The notes below the pieces were generated by a model, which was not told where the DNA came from, ran no database searches, and saw only the letters and a list, made by a program, of their open reading frames with translations. From Sorex araneus (Eukaryota > Chordata > Mammalia > Eulipotyphla > Soricidae), in assembly GCF_027595985.1 (NCBI RefSeq), contig NC_073313.1, forward strand, positions 109,176,552-109,240,551: DNA of 64,000 bases. Reading direction: 5' to 3'. A program made the position numbers and the translations under genes. This document shows positions 54,245 to 64,000 of this stretch, in pieces (within the stretch, counting starts at the first letter, position 1; each line of letters opens with the position of its first letter).

Positions 54245-54365
54245 GACACACCCAGCAGTGTGGCATGTGTTTGGGTGGGTGAAATGCATGAAGTGCAGAG
54301 GATCAAACTCAAGGCCTCACACATGCTTGGTATGTAATATACCACTTGAGCTTTAGTCCCAGCCT
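54245..54365 (-). mobile_element. Old tRNA-Ala-like SINE relic
   Basis: CACACCCAGCAGTGTGGCAT, GGATCAAACTCAAGGCCTCA, CACATGCTTGGTATGTAATA and CCACTTGAGCTTTAGTCCCA read as the reverse complement of a tRNA-Ala-like head (GGCCTCACACATGC, ACCACTTGAGC), unlike the SOR-like head. Confidence 0.55.
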
Positions 54366-54469
54366 CCTAAGCTATGAATTTTTGCTTCTCTGCCAAGCTT
54401 TTTTCTACAGATGCTTTGGCATAAAGAAACTAGGAACAAACTCTGTTCGTCCTTACGTGTCTTGACAAA

Positions 54470-54660
54470 GTCCTTAAAGCAGAAGGGTACAGCACTATGC
54501 CATGGATATTTTACTAAATACCTATGAGTTAATCTAGGTTGGTACTGTTACTTACCCCATTCTGCTGAAGAGAAAATAAAGGTTCAAAGTTCAGTACTTT
54601 TTACTATGCAGTTTTTAAGAAGCAGGTCCAGGATTTGAACCCAGGTATTCCATTCATAAT
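54470..54660 (+). repeat. MIR
   Basis: ACTGTTACTTACCCCATTCT, GAAGAGAAAATAAAGGTTCA and CCAGGATTTGAACCCAGGTA are typical MIR core and end. Confidence 0.7.
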
Positions 54661-56271
54661 ACTTTACTGTAGTCGTCAATTTTATTGTTCATATTTCCTC
54701 TAATAAATTATGAATTTAAAATGATCACATTTTGTAGAACTTAGAGTTGTCAGATTTATCCATGGAATAAGTGAGATTTGTGTTGGACCTAGAAGGATAC
54801 TAGTGTTTTGAGAGAAAACAGGCATCAGGGACAGAAAGTAGAGAAACCTATAGAGTTTAAGACCTTTAGTCAATCAGCTAAAGTTTGTTGTGCTTGGGAT
54901 GTTCTTCGGGGAAGAATAGTGAAGGACTAATGGAGCTAGGTTTCAGAGTTCATATTGGCAAATGTTGGAAGAGTATATTGGGTAGAGCCTAAATTTGAAG
55001 TATTAAGAGTTTAAATGAGTTCTGCACATATTTATAGACAGAGAAACTTACACTGATGAAAAATAACTGTAGAATCAGTTATGGATAAGTTTACTGGGGC
55101 AGCTGGGAAGGTTACCATCAGAGATGGGTGACATAATTGTCACTTTTTGATGGAAACACCAAGCTGCCTGTAATGGAGATGGCAGACAAGAGATTCCCTG
55201 TGGTGGAACTGTGCATCTTGATTTGTTAACCTCTGCTTTTCACATTTTATGATCTTCCGTTTAAATAGTTCCATCGTGCATTTTTCATATAGAACAATAA
55301 TTTTTAATCAATGGTAAAATGTTACCTAGGATCACTTTTCTTAGGGAACATCTTTTACTTTCACTACCAGTCCTTTTTTCCCTCCTACATATTTCCCACA
55401 TAAACCACACCAGTTTTCCCCTGAGGTTATATCATATTACTAGCACAAAGCTAATAGAAATAACATGCAGTAAATTTTAAGGTTGATAATACATTAATAA
55501 CATTTAAATTTGGATGGAAGTCTATAGTGATAATATAGAAGCAGAAATTTCCTTACTAGTTCAAGTTTAGAGAGAAGGGCCTTAGATTGGGGTGAAGATG
55601 GGGATAAAGGCTTTTTTTTTGAGAAGGGGGCATTTTGGTAAATTTGAGGATAGTCCTGGTTATTTTGCTTCCCCTTATTCCTTTCACTGACCGCCTCTAC
55701 CAACATCCTGCCCATCTTGTTCCGAATTCCAGGATTCTGCCAGAAATTGACTATATTAATGAACTGTCCCTTAGATGCAGAGACTATGCTCAATTTAGTT
55801 TGGGGATATAAACTTTTCCTGAGTTGTCAAGGACCTCACAGAACCATAGCTGCTGCTATTCAAGATCATGTTCACAGCTCCCTTGTACACTAAATTTAAC
55901 AGATGGGATACTTCAATCCAGGGCACAGTTGTCAAAAACCACAGTTTAAATCAGTCACAGACAACTGTTTCATTCCCCACACTTGCCTGGGTGTAACAAC
56001 TGCAGGAATGCCTCTGCTTAAATTACACCCAGTGACACCACAGAGAGAGACATGTCTAGGCTGCATTCATTCTCCATCCCTTCTGAGCTTCTTTTATAGC
56101 AGGGGTTAGTGCCCTTTCCAAAATGGTGTGTGAGGGTTCTGAACTATGTACTTATATCAGTATAGTACACGTATATTTATATATTCAATCAATGGCAAGG
56201 TGGGAAGGTGGTGAGGTAAAGGAAAGAGAAGAACGCTATGCTTAGTTTCACAGAAATAAGTGCGGTAGTCA
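54661..56271. other. Intergenic DNA, nothing recognised
   Basis: No supported gene or repeat. The 99-codon minus ORF at 55,793-55,494 shows no family features. Confidence 0.4.
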
Positions 56272-56288
56272 ACTATGAGCCAATTATT

Positions 56289-56476
56289 TTCTTTCCTTCT
56301 TTAATTTTGTGTTTGGATTTTTGGGTCACACACAGCAAGGTCAGGGGTTACTCCTGGCTCTGCACACAGGAATTATTTCTGGTGGTGCTCAGGGGACCAT
56401 ATGGGATCCTGGGGATCGAAACCTGGTTGACCACATGCAAGGAAAACACCTTACCTGCTATACTATTGCTCCAGCT
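56289..56476 (-). mobile_element. SOR-like SINE (minus strand)
   Basis: TTTGGATTTTTGGGTCACAC, TACTCCTGGCTCTGCACACA, GCTCAGGGGACCATATGGGA, CTATACTATTGCTCCAGC. The flanks actatgagccaattatt (56,272-56,288) and actatgagctgattatt (56,477-56,493) differ at two bases. Confidence 0.95.
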
Positions 56477-56639
56477 ACTATGAGCTGATTATTAACAACA
56501 CTAGATGGTAGCCTGTAAAAATGGTGAGGTTCTACTTGTGCCAAACTGACTTGTGTGTCTGTCATATTTTGTCTATATATTATCATTAGATGACTGGTTT
56601 CAGGTTATAGGTCTTAGATTATGAAATCCACCCTTCTAT

Positions 56640-56860
56640 CCTCTCACTTGGGCATTTATTGAGTGGTCACACTGCCAGGCAGTTGGAACAAAGTTATAAA
56701 CAAGATACCATATCTGCTCAAGATGCATGCAGTTTAGTTTCCATTTCTAAACTCATTGTCATTCATTCTACAAGGCTTCATGAGTGCCAGGCACTGCAGT
56801 GCAGTGGTTGGTGGAGATGCAGGAATACAGAGGAAAGCAGAACAAAGTCCTCGAACTCAA
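56640..56860 (+). repeat. MIR/L2-like fragment
   Basis: GGCATTTATTGAGTGGTCAC and ATGAGTGCCAGGCACTGCAG followed by GGAGATGCAGGAATACAGAG resemble the conserved cactgtgctaggcactggggatacag motif of L2-type repeats. Confidence 0.45.
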
Positions 56861-57267
56861 CAGGCTTCAAGTAGTGCAGTGTGACCTGACACGTACGCAT
56901 CTCCTTTTGTATTCGGTGTGATAAGGGATTGATGGACTAGACAAGCCTTTTAGGTGTCTTCTGACCAAAGATCCTTTGGAACATGCATTAGTGTCAAAAT
57001 GGGAATGGCCACAGAGAGGTAGACATTTTTTATATGAGACTTTACTGTAACAATACCAGGCATCTAAGTAAGGTGTCAGTAACCATTTGCTATTTTTGTT
57101 TATAGGAGATATCTTTCATATTTCCCTTTACAAGTTAAATACACTTAGGCTAGTGAAATATTAATGAAATAAAATAGACAACATACCTGAGTAACAGATT
57201 CTAAAATATTTTTGTCTAGAGCCTCAACCTCACAACCAAGCCATCAATAGCCCAACCACCTTGTACT

Positions 57268-57603
57268 AGCAGTTCTCAGTCTTGAGGTCTTCAATGGTAG
57301 TAGCTGGTATCCTTAAGTTATTTTGCAATATTAAGTCTAATAGAAATTGTATATTCAGCCAAGATAAAGCCACATAGAACTAAGTATAATATCATTTTTC
57401 TTAACTTTTGACTGAAACTATATTAGAATGCTGTGGTTATCGTATGCAGATCAGAAGATTTCCATGAGGAAAAAATTGGGAAAATAAATTATTCCATAAT
57501 AAATATAGTTTTGCTAGATAAAAATCTCCAAATGTGGGACCCACAAAAGGAAAAAAGTAATAAAAGGGATTCTTGGTGGTGAAAAGGTTGGAAATCACTG
57601 CTG
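57268..57603. mobile_element. Possible non-autonomous hAT DNA transposon
   Basis: AGCAGTTCTCAGTCTTGAGG at the left and AAAAGGTTGGAAATCACTGC at the right are imperfect inverted ends of the cagcggttctcaacc type. They are about 335 bp apart, a usual length for such elements. I could not confirm an 8-bp target-site duplication. Confidence 0.4.
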
Positions 57604-58180
57604 TCCATGTCTAGATGCCAAACTTTGGCTGTAGATTCAAAGTCTGTGACCACAGAATCCTGGGATTATTGGCATGTGACACCACTGATGTGGTTCCTGT
57701 TGGAAAAGCAAACATGCTCCCTGCCCAGCTTTCTAAAGTGTTATACATTAACTGACTTACAAAGCACCATTCACAAGTGGACAGAGGTTTTTTTTTGGAG
57801 GGGGGGATCGTGTATTTCTGTGTTTTTGTACCTGCAGTGAAAGAACATTTCAGAGGAAGCATAGGCTTGTCTGAGTCTATAAAGCTATGCTATTGCTGGA
57901 AATGTGCAGAGCTCCTTATAACTTACAGGGCTGGAACAAGCTGTCCACACCTTTCTTCTCATCAACAGCATTCATCCACTACTGAGAATACACAGTCCAT
58001 GAACACCCTCAAAATAGACCAAGATCTCACAATGGATATAAGCAAAAGAGAAAGAATTTTGCTAGCTCAAGATAGAATGAAGAAGTTTGGAAGTGATTTA
58101 GTCACAGAATTATTCCTGGTTTTTCCAATGCCTGAAAATTTTCTGGAGGAGGCCAAGGAAGAGAGCACAGGAAAATTTGG

Positions 58181-58356
58181 GTTTTTTTTTTTGAGGGGTC
58201 ACATCCAGCGATGATCAGGGGTTACTTCATGCTCTGCACTCAAAAGTTAACTCCTGGCACTGCTCAGGGGACCATAGGGGATGCAGGGTTTCGAACCCAG
58301 GTCAGTCGCCTTCAAGGCAAACACTCTCCCCACTGGACTATTACTATAGCCCCGAC
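58181..58356 (-). mobile_element. SOR-like SINE (minus strand)
   Basis: TTTTTGAGGGGTCACATCCA, CATGCTCTGCACTCAAAAGT, GCTCAGGGGACCATAGGGGA, ATTACTATAGCCCC. Flanking gaaaatttgg at 58,171-58,180 and 58,361-58,370 is the target-site duplication. Confidence 0.92.
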
Positions 58357-58529
58357 CACAGAAAATTTGGTAGTGGTGGCAGAGGCTCTTTTCCGGAAAT
58401 AGAAGCAATGCCTATAAACATTGCTTTCAAAACACAAATATTGTTCTAATACTTAATATGTGAAATTTACCCATTTTTAAGATTAAATTTTAGTAGTGTT
58501 AAGGATATTTTCATTTTGTGTGACTGAAA

Positions 58530-59130
58530 TTCTATACTTACTACACAACTTCTTTTAACACTCTCTCCTTGGCCCCTGGTGACCACCATGCTACTTTCTG
58601 CATGATTGCATTGACAATTTTAGGTAACTCACAAGTGTAATTATATAATTTTCTTTTTATGATTAGTTTCTTTCATTTAGTATATGGTTCTCCAGGAACA
58701 TGTTCTCATATTGTAGCATGTGTCAGAAACTTCTTTTTGAAAAACAAATACTATTCAACTGTATGTAACATTCTATTGTATACCACATTCTATTACCACA
58801 TTGTAAGCCAATTGTATACCACAATCTATTTTATACCACATTTTGTTCACTATTCATCATCAGTGGAAATTTGGGTCCTTTCTGACACGTGAGTACCCTT
58901 TGACTATGTGAACAATGTTATGATAAAATAGGCACAAAAATATCTCATTGACACCCTACTTTCAATTATATTGTATAAATGTTCACAAGTGGTAATGCTG
59001 GATCATAGACATCACCATACTATTTTTCATAACAGTTGCACTATTTTACAAATCCACTAAGAGTAAATAGGGCTACACTTTTCCCACAGTCTTTTTGACA
59101 TTTATTAGTTTCTGATTTTAAAATATGCAT
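58530..59130 (-). mobile_element. Old L1 (minus strand), 3' region of L1MA/L1MB type
   Basis: GGCCCCTGGTGACCACCATG, TTGTAGCATGTGTCAGAAAC, TAATGCTGGATCATAGACAT, AGTTGCACTATTTTACAAAT and CCCACAGTCTTTTTGACATT occur in the order known from old mammalian L1 3' regions read on the reverse strand. It is diverged and has no ORF. Confidence 0.75.
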
Positions 59131-59235
59131 AATAATTTTAAAATTTTATTTTTCATACTTGAGATTTGCTAACTATCTGTGCTATGGTTTCTTTGATCTC
59201 ATTGAACATCTTCATCGTAGTTTCAAAACAACACT

Positions 59236-59490
59236 TACTGGGGGTATGGTGCCCCTAGCAGGTAAACCTGTACCTGTGGGGCAAGTGCATCAGCAATTTG
59301 ATGATGCCTTCAGAGTTCCAGATAACCCAAAATTGCTGCTGTGCCTTTGGCCAGACCCTAACTACTTGGGGCCAAGTTTACCAAGAATTAAACAACCAAA
59401 AGTTATGTATGTGGGAGACACACCCACAAACAACCTCTGGTTCAGCTATATAAGCTCATTTATTGGCCTTATTTCTGAGACTTGTCTGGG
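59236..59490 (+). mobile_element. 5' module shared with composite copy D
   Basis: GGGGGTATGGTGCCCCTAGC, GGGGCAAGTGCATCAGCAAT, CACACCCACAAACAACCTCT and TATAAGCTCATTTATTGGCC match the reverse complement of 4,890-4,640. Here it stands 400 bp upstream of the RTE. It could be the 5' end of composite copy C, separated from its 3' part by the RTE insertion. Confidence 0.7.
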
Positions 59491-59635
59491 TTTGATCCCT
59501 GCGGCACCAGAGATTGGAGGAGGCAGACAGAGGATCTTGTTTCTGGGTTTCGTTGAGCCTGGAGTCCAAGGTCATATAAAGTTCTGCTTTACCTGGTTCT
59601 GTGGGGCTTTACTCATGTGTGAGGTCCAGCCCCGA

Positions 59636-59783
59636 TGTCTGGAAAGTGGCCTGGCTGTGTAGTGGAGGTAGTGGAGGTCAGCCAGATGACCCACCCTACC
59701 TGCACCAGATAAATACCTCATCAGCCGACCTCCACTACCTCTACTACCCATCAACTGCGACGCTCCAGGCCACTTTCTGGACA
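59636..59783. repeat. Imperfect inverted repeat (hairpin)
   Basis: The left arm, about 59,637-59,683 (GTCTGGAAAGTGGCCTGG ... GTAGTGGAGGTC), pairs with the right arm, about 59,724-59,782 (GACCTCCACTAC ... CCAGGCCACTTTCTGGAC). The loop is about 40 bp and the right arm carries a 12-bp bulge. It lies between the composite 5' module and the RTE. Confidence 0.85.
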
Positions 59784-59899
59784 CACCATAAGACACTTAA
59801 TACTCATTTTCCATAATTTCTGCACCATATTTGATGGGGTTCAAATATGGTGTGAACCATGGGAACACCTGTAAGGGTGTTTGGAGGATGTCCTAAAAG

Positions 59900-62800
59900 T
59901 CTCCATCCCTCTTGGAGAGCCCGGCAAGCTACCCCTGGAATATTCCATATGCCAAAAACAGTAACAACAATGGACCTCATTTGCCTGACACTGAAAGAGC
60001 ACCCAGTATGGCAGGTTAAGAAGGATGAGCAAGGAGAGGCTGATAAAATCTCAGGGAGGAACTAGACTGCCAAAACGAAGAAGGGCTAAAATAACTGTCT
60101 GTACTTTCAACACACGTATGCTGGCATCAGAAGCATCCATCAAGGACCTGATGATGCAAGCACAGAAGATCAAGTATGACATCATTGGTCTGACCGAAAC
60201 GAGAAAGCATCAATCACATCACGCCATTTTCAACACTGGAGAAGAACTGTTCCTCCGCAAATGCGGCAGCAGACACATTGGTCATGTCAGTGTCCTTGTC
60301 AACATGAACTTGGCTGTGAGCATTGATTCATTCAAATCCCTAACAAACCAAATCGTGACTCATACGATTACGCTTGTATAGATGTGGCTCACTGCCAGCA
60401 GTTTCTATCTTCGTTGTCTACGCACCAACATCCAACTATGATGAAGAAGAAATTGAGAAGTTCTACATGGAGCTGGAGAAGTTCTATAAAGAAGACCACA
60501 CCTTCTACAAGATCATTGTCGGTGATTTTAATGCCAAGATAGGACCGAGAAGGTCGCCCAAAGCACTGCACATTGGGACCCATGGCCTTGAATGGAATGA
60601 ACAGGGTGAGAGACTGTCTGAGTTCATCATGTCGACCAAGACCATCCATGGTAACTCACAATTCCAGAAGGCCGAATCTAAACATTGGATGGATATAGGA
60701 GTCTCTCAGTGGGCAGTTCCACAAAAAAAATGAACACATCATATTCAATCAAAGATTTTGCCTGACCGATGTCACTGTTGTCCCAAAATTCCAAATGGGA
60801 TTGAAACACCATCTCCTTCATGTAAAATTCTACTTTACAGAGCGGGAAGAAAGGACTGCAAAGTTTAAGTTTAGGAAGAGAAATCCCAGAATGACCACCA
60901 ACTGGGAGCTCTTTGGCATTATTGCGGCAACGTGGGAAGATTTCATCGTTGACAACATCAACGAGGAATACGATCGACTGGGTCAGCACCTCCATGACTG
61001 TGTGAGGAATGCCGAGAGTGTGAAAGTCACAAACAGATGCATATCTTTGGAAACTCTCGAGTTCATTTGCCAAAGTGGTTTGGCACAAGCCACAGGCAAC
61101 CACAAGCTAACATCCGAACTCGCAAAGCTGTGCAGAGAAGCGATAAAGGAAGACCTCAATGACAGAAGAGCAGCAGTGTTGCCAGTGCAGCAGAAGCAGG
61201 AAAAGTATTCACAATGCTCACCTGTCCTCGCCAACTGCAAGACCAAGATGACTGCCCTCCGATGTCCTGATGGATCTATCACATCTTCCAGAAGGGCAAT
61301 GGAGAGGATTATTCACAACTTCTACTCAGATCTCTTCGACAGCCAAAATTCCACAGGATGGATATGACATTCCCAATGTCCTTCCTTCTAAAATCCGACA
61401 CATCATTTTGTCGGTAAAGATGCATACAGCACCCAGTCCAGACAAGATCAGGCCCAAACACCTGAAGAATCTGCCATCAGTACTTGTCAATACACTAGCT
61501 CAGCTCTTCACACGCTACCTGTCTGTATGCAAGGTTCCATCCCAATGGAAAACCAGTAGGACCCTTCTGTTGTACAAGAAGGGAGAAATCCACGACATCG
61601 GCAACTATCGCCCAATCTGCCTGTTGTCTGTCTTCTACAAGTTGTTCACTCTAGTCATCCTGAATAGAATAGGCAGAACACTAGACGAAGGACAACCATG
61701 TGAGTAAGCCACGTTCTGAAAAGGATTCCGCACAATCGACTATATCCACACAGTGACCAAGCTCATTGAAGTTTCACCAGAGTTCAAGATGCCACTCTGT
61801 CTAATGTTCATCAATTTAAAGAAGGCCTTTGATTCTATTGAAACTGAAGCAGTCATCAAGGCCCTAGTCAAACAGGGCATTCAAACTCAGTACATCAAGA
61901 TCCTCCTCGAGCTGTATTATGGATTCAACACCAGGATCTCACCATTCTACAAGGAAGTGATCATTGACATAAAGAGGGTTTCAGCAGGGTGATACCATTT
62001 CATGGAAACTCTTCAGTGCCACCCTTGAGAATGTCATGCAGTGACTGGAATGGGAAGGAATGGGAGTGAAAATAGACGGTTGGCAACTACACCAACTTCG
62101 CTAATGACATTGTTCTAATAACACCAGACATTAGCCAAGCGGCACAAATGCTGGGTAACTTCTACCACGACTGTGGAAAGTTCGGACTGCAGCTGAATCT
62201 CACCAAAACAATGTTCATGAAAAACGAACTAGCCCCTGATGTTCCATTTGCTCTCAATGGAACTAACATCTCTGAATGCAGCAGCTATGTGTACCTGGGT
62301 CGAGAACTCAACATGAGGGACAACTTGGAGCCAGAACTGTGCATGAGGAAGAGATCAGCATGGAACGCCTTCAAGAGCATTGAAGAAGTGGTTAAGAGGA
62401 TAAAGAACCTCTGGCTCTGGGCACGTCTTTTTGACTCCACTGTTCTTCCTGCACTAACATACGCTTCAGATACCTGGGCCCCTCAAAAACAGGATGAGAA
62501 CGCTACTCAGGTATCCCAAAGAGGAATTGGAAAGAGCTATGCTTGGAGTATCACGTTTCACTCAAGTGAGAGAAGGAATCCGGAGTTCCAACCTCCATAG
62601 ATGATCAAGAATCAGAGACCCTGTCTCATTTGCCAAGGAGTCAAAAATCAGATGGGCTGGACACATAATGCAATTTAGAGATGGACTAGAGCTGTTACCG
62701 ACTGGCTTCCACAGGATGTCAAAAGACCGTGTGGCCACCCACCTACACGATGGTCAGACTTCTTAGACAAAACCCTGAACAAACAGTTTGAGGCTTTTCA

Positions 62801-62935
62801 TGTTTCTGGAGCGAGCAGATACCATTGGGCTACACTAGCACAGGACAGGGATGAATGGTGATGTTACTGGCACCCGCTCGAGCAAATCAAAGATCAACGG
62901 GATGACAAGTGACAAGTGACAAGTGACAAATGATT
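59900..62935 (+). mobile_element. Nearly full-length, inactive RTE-clade LINE
   Basis: This copy of about 3 kb contains a 5' UTR (from TCTTGGAGAGCCCGGCAAG), one ancestral ORF with an APE-type endonuclease and then a reverse transcriptase, and a 3' end of ACAAGTG repeats without poly-A. These features point to the RTE clade. The same ends occur in SINE chimeras and deleted copies here. No target-site duplication was found. Coding details are given in the pseudogene entry. Confidence 0.9.
60086..62600 (+). pseudogene. Broken endonuclease/reverse transcriptase ORF of the RTE
   Basis: Reading order is endonuclease (CTFNTRMLASE at about 60,101; IIGLTETR; VVYAPTSNYDEEE at about 60,415; VGDFNAKIG at about 60,520) then RT (KKGEIHDIGNYRPICLLS at about 61,580; motif A FINLKKAFDSIE at about 61,806; motif C FANDIVL at about 62,095). 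Frame changes occur between about 60,374 and 60,381, near 60,740-60,790, between 61,270 and 61,367, and between 61,992 and 62,148. A TAA lies at 61,705. Catalytic losses: the endonuclease SDH box reads LKH near 60,800, motif A has Asn for Asp, and motif C has Asn for the first Asp. The copy cannot make an active protein. Confidence 0.88.
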
Positions 62936-62939
62936 TCAG

Positions 62940-63760
62940 AGACTGCCCCTGGCGCCATGTAATCTCATCAATGCGAAAGACCCAGAGACTATAAACTAAA
63001 GTTCCCAGAAGGGAGCTCCACAGAATACCCTGACCCTGCACCAGGCTGTCTTCACTGGGGCACCTTGGAGGGGTGTGTGTTGAGTTTCCCTCCCTGCCCC
63101 AAGCAGAATCTCAGCAGCCAAAAACCTCCAGAACCCAACCACCACCATGTCCAAGGCCACTCTCCACATGGTCAGATGAGCCTCACCAAAGAGGGCATGA
63201 GCCTCACCTAAAACGAGATGAACCTCACCAGAGAGCTCAGACCGGTAGGAAAACCCAGATATGTGGGAACCCGTGACTGAGATCTCCAAGCCCACTTGGA
63301 CTGGAGCTGTGCCTCCTCCCCCCAAGTCCCCAGTTTTCCAGTAGCTTGGCAGTCACACCCACAAACTAGCTCTGGCTCCATGTAGTCTCATCAATGGCCA
63401 AAACCCAGAGACTATAAACTAAAGCTCCCGGAGAGATTGACACAGAATTTCCTGGATATTATATCCTATACATAACAAGCAATAGAAAACAAATCGTCTA
63501 ACATTGCCTTTTCAGCAGGTTGGAGTGGTGGTGAGACTGGTGTAAAAATATCGAATGTAACCAAAGTTGAGAGAGAGTATGGGGGAAATTGTCTGCCACA
63601 AAATCAGGGGAAGGGTTGGAATGGAGGAATGAAATATTTGGAATTTTGGTGGTATAAATTGTGCACTGGTGAAGGTATGGTTGTTTGATGATGGTATGAC
63701 CGAAGCTGAAACATGAAAGCTTTGTATCTATATCTCACGGTGAATCACAAAAAAGGGGGA
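62940..63760 (+). mobile_element. Composite retroelement, copy C (3' part)
   Basis: Two copies of a unit with CCCAGAGACTATAAACTAAA lie at about 62,950-63,027 and 63,374-63,450 (spacing about 424 bp). A middle (ATAACAAGCAATAGAAAACA, CAGCAGGTTGG) and an L1-type 3' UTR (GAGAGAGAGTATGGGGGAAA, AAGCTTTGTATCTATATCTC) with an A-rich end follow. The first unit lacks its expected start (CACACCCACAAAC), which fits a cut by the RTE whose 3' end is adjacent at 62,935. Confidence 0.78.
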
Positions 63761-64000
63761 AAAAACAATAATAAAATAAAGTTAACATTCAGCATATAAT
63801 AAAAAGAAAAAGAAATGCAGAGTTCATGCCCAATTCAATCAGCTTAATCAATGGCTAAATATAAATAACAGTATCCCTACATTATTAAAAAAGACATTTT
63901 CTGAGGATTTACTGGTGGTATTTATGTCTTTGTTGATATTGTTTTCACTCGTTGAGCTTTGTGGGTGTTTATCTGTTTTCCCAATTGGTTTTCTAGTGTT
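63761..64000. other. Right edge, nothing recognised
   Basis: AT-rich intergenic sequence that is cut off by the window edge. Confidence 0.5.

Noticed and set aside
57777..58214. Plus-strand ORF of 145 codons
   Set aside because: No recognisable family, no splice context, and its 3' end runs into a reverse-strand SINE (58,181-58,356). Judged fortuitous.
59159..59662. Plus-strand ORF of 167 codons, the third longest in the window
   Set aside because: It runs across the boundary between an old L1 and the composite 5' module. The homologous module in copy D does not keep this frame, so it is probably noncoding.
60678..61103. Minus-strand ORF of 141 codons
   Set aside because: Antisense shadow of the RTE endonuclease/RT coding region.
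1..64000. Bacterial-type systems (CRISPR arrays, operons, riboswitches, phage genes)
   Set aside because: The sequence is a mammalian nuclear locus with spliced exons and SINE/LINE repeats. The tandem repeats seen are microsatellites and retroelement modules.

Overview
The window is mammalian nuclear DNA, almost certainly from a shrew (Sorex or a close relative). It is littered with one tRNA-like SINE of the type known from shrews (SOR-like: head GGGGCTGGAGCAATAGCAC, core TTCCCAGCATCCCATATGG, tail GTGTGACCCAAAAAG). It also carries short L1 3' ends, RTE-clade LINE pieces and older MIR and L1 relics. The only gene I can support is CAPN6 (calpain-6), an X-linked gene in placental mammals, so the window is probably from the X chromosome.

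CAPN6 lies on the minus strand. Twelve coding exons can be placed to the base between 34,556 (ATG) and 17,663 (stop). Joined, they give 1,926 nt, or 641 codons plus stop, the length of human CAPN6, with no frameshift. A noncoding first exon, rich in CAG and GGC triplets, ends with a strong donor at 41,171. The probable 3' UTR runs to paired AATAAA signals near 16,200. Lys81 replaces the calpain catalytic Cys, while His252 and Asn284 are kept, so the product is a non-proteolytic calpain.

Layout: 1-16.2 kb is intergenic and a mosaic of nested retroelements. 16.2-41.3 kb is CAPN6, with introns 1 and 2 (6.6 and 8.9 kb) holding SINEs, MIRs, an internally deleted RTE and a SINE/RTE chimera. 41.3-58 kb is upstream intergenic DNA with L1 3' ends, MIRs and SINEs. 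58-63.8 kb holds an old L1, a nearly full-length but dead RTE LINE and a composite element.

The most interesting content is the non-autonomous retroelements. Four copies (A 11.3-12.6 kb, B 13.8-14.8 kb, C about 62.9-63.8 kb, D 3.8-4.9 kb) share one architecture: an internally duplicated 5' region without an ORF, an AT-rich middle and an L1-type 3' UTR with A-rich tail. A and B are flanked by target-site duplications, so they moved as units, much like primate SVA in layout. A second chimera joins the tRNA-like SINE head to the RTE 5' UTR and 3' end. Also visible are a candidate L1 3' transduction, a twin-priming inversion and several nested insertions dated by their target-site duplications. 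All protein and family names come from recognition, not database searches.
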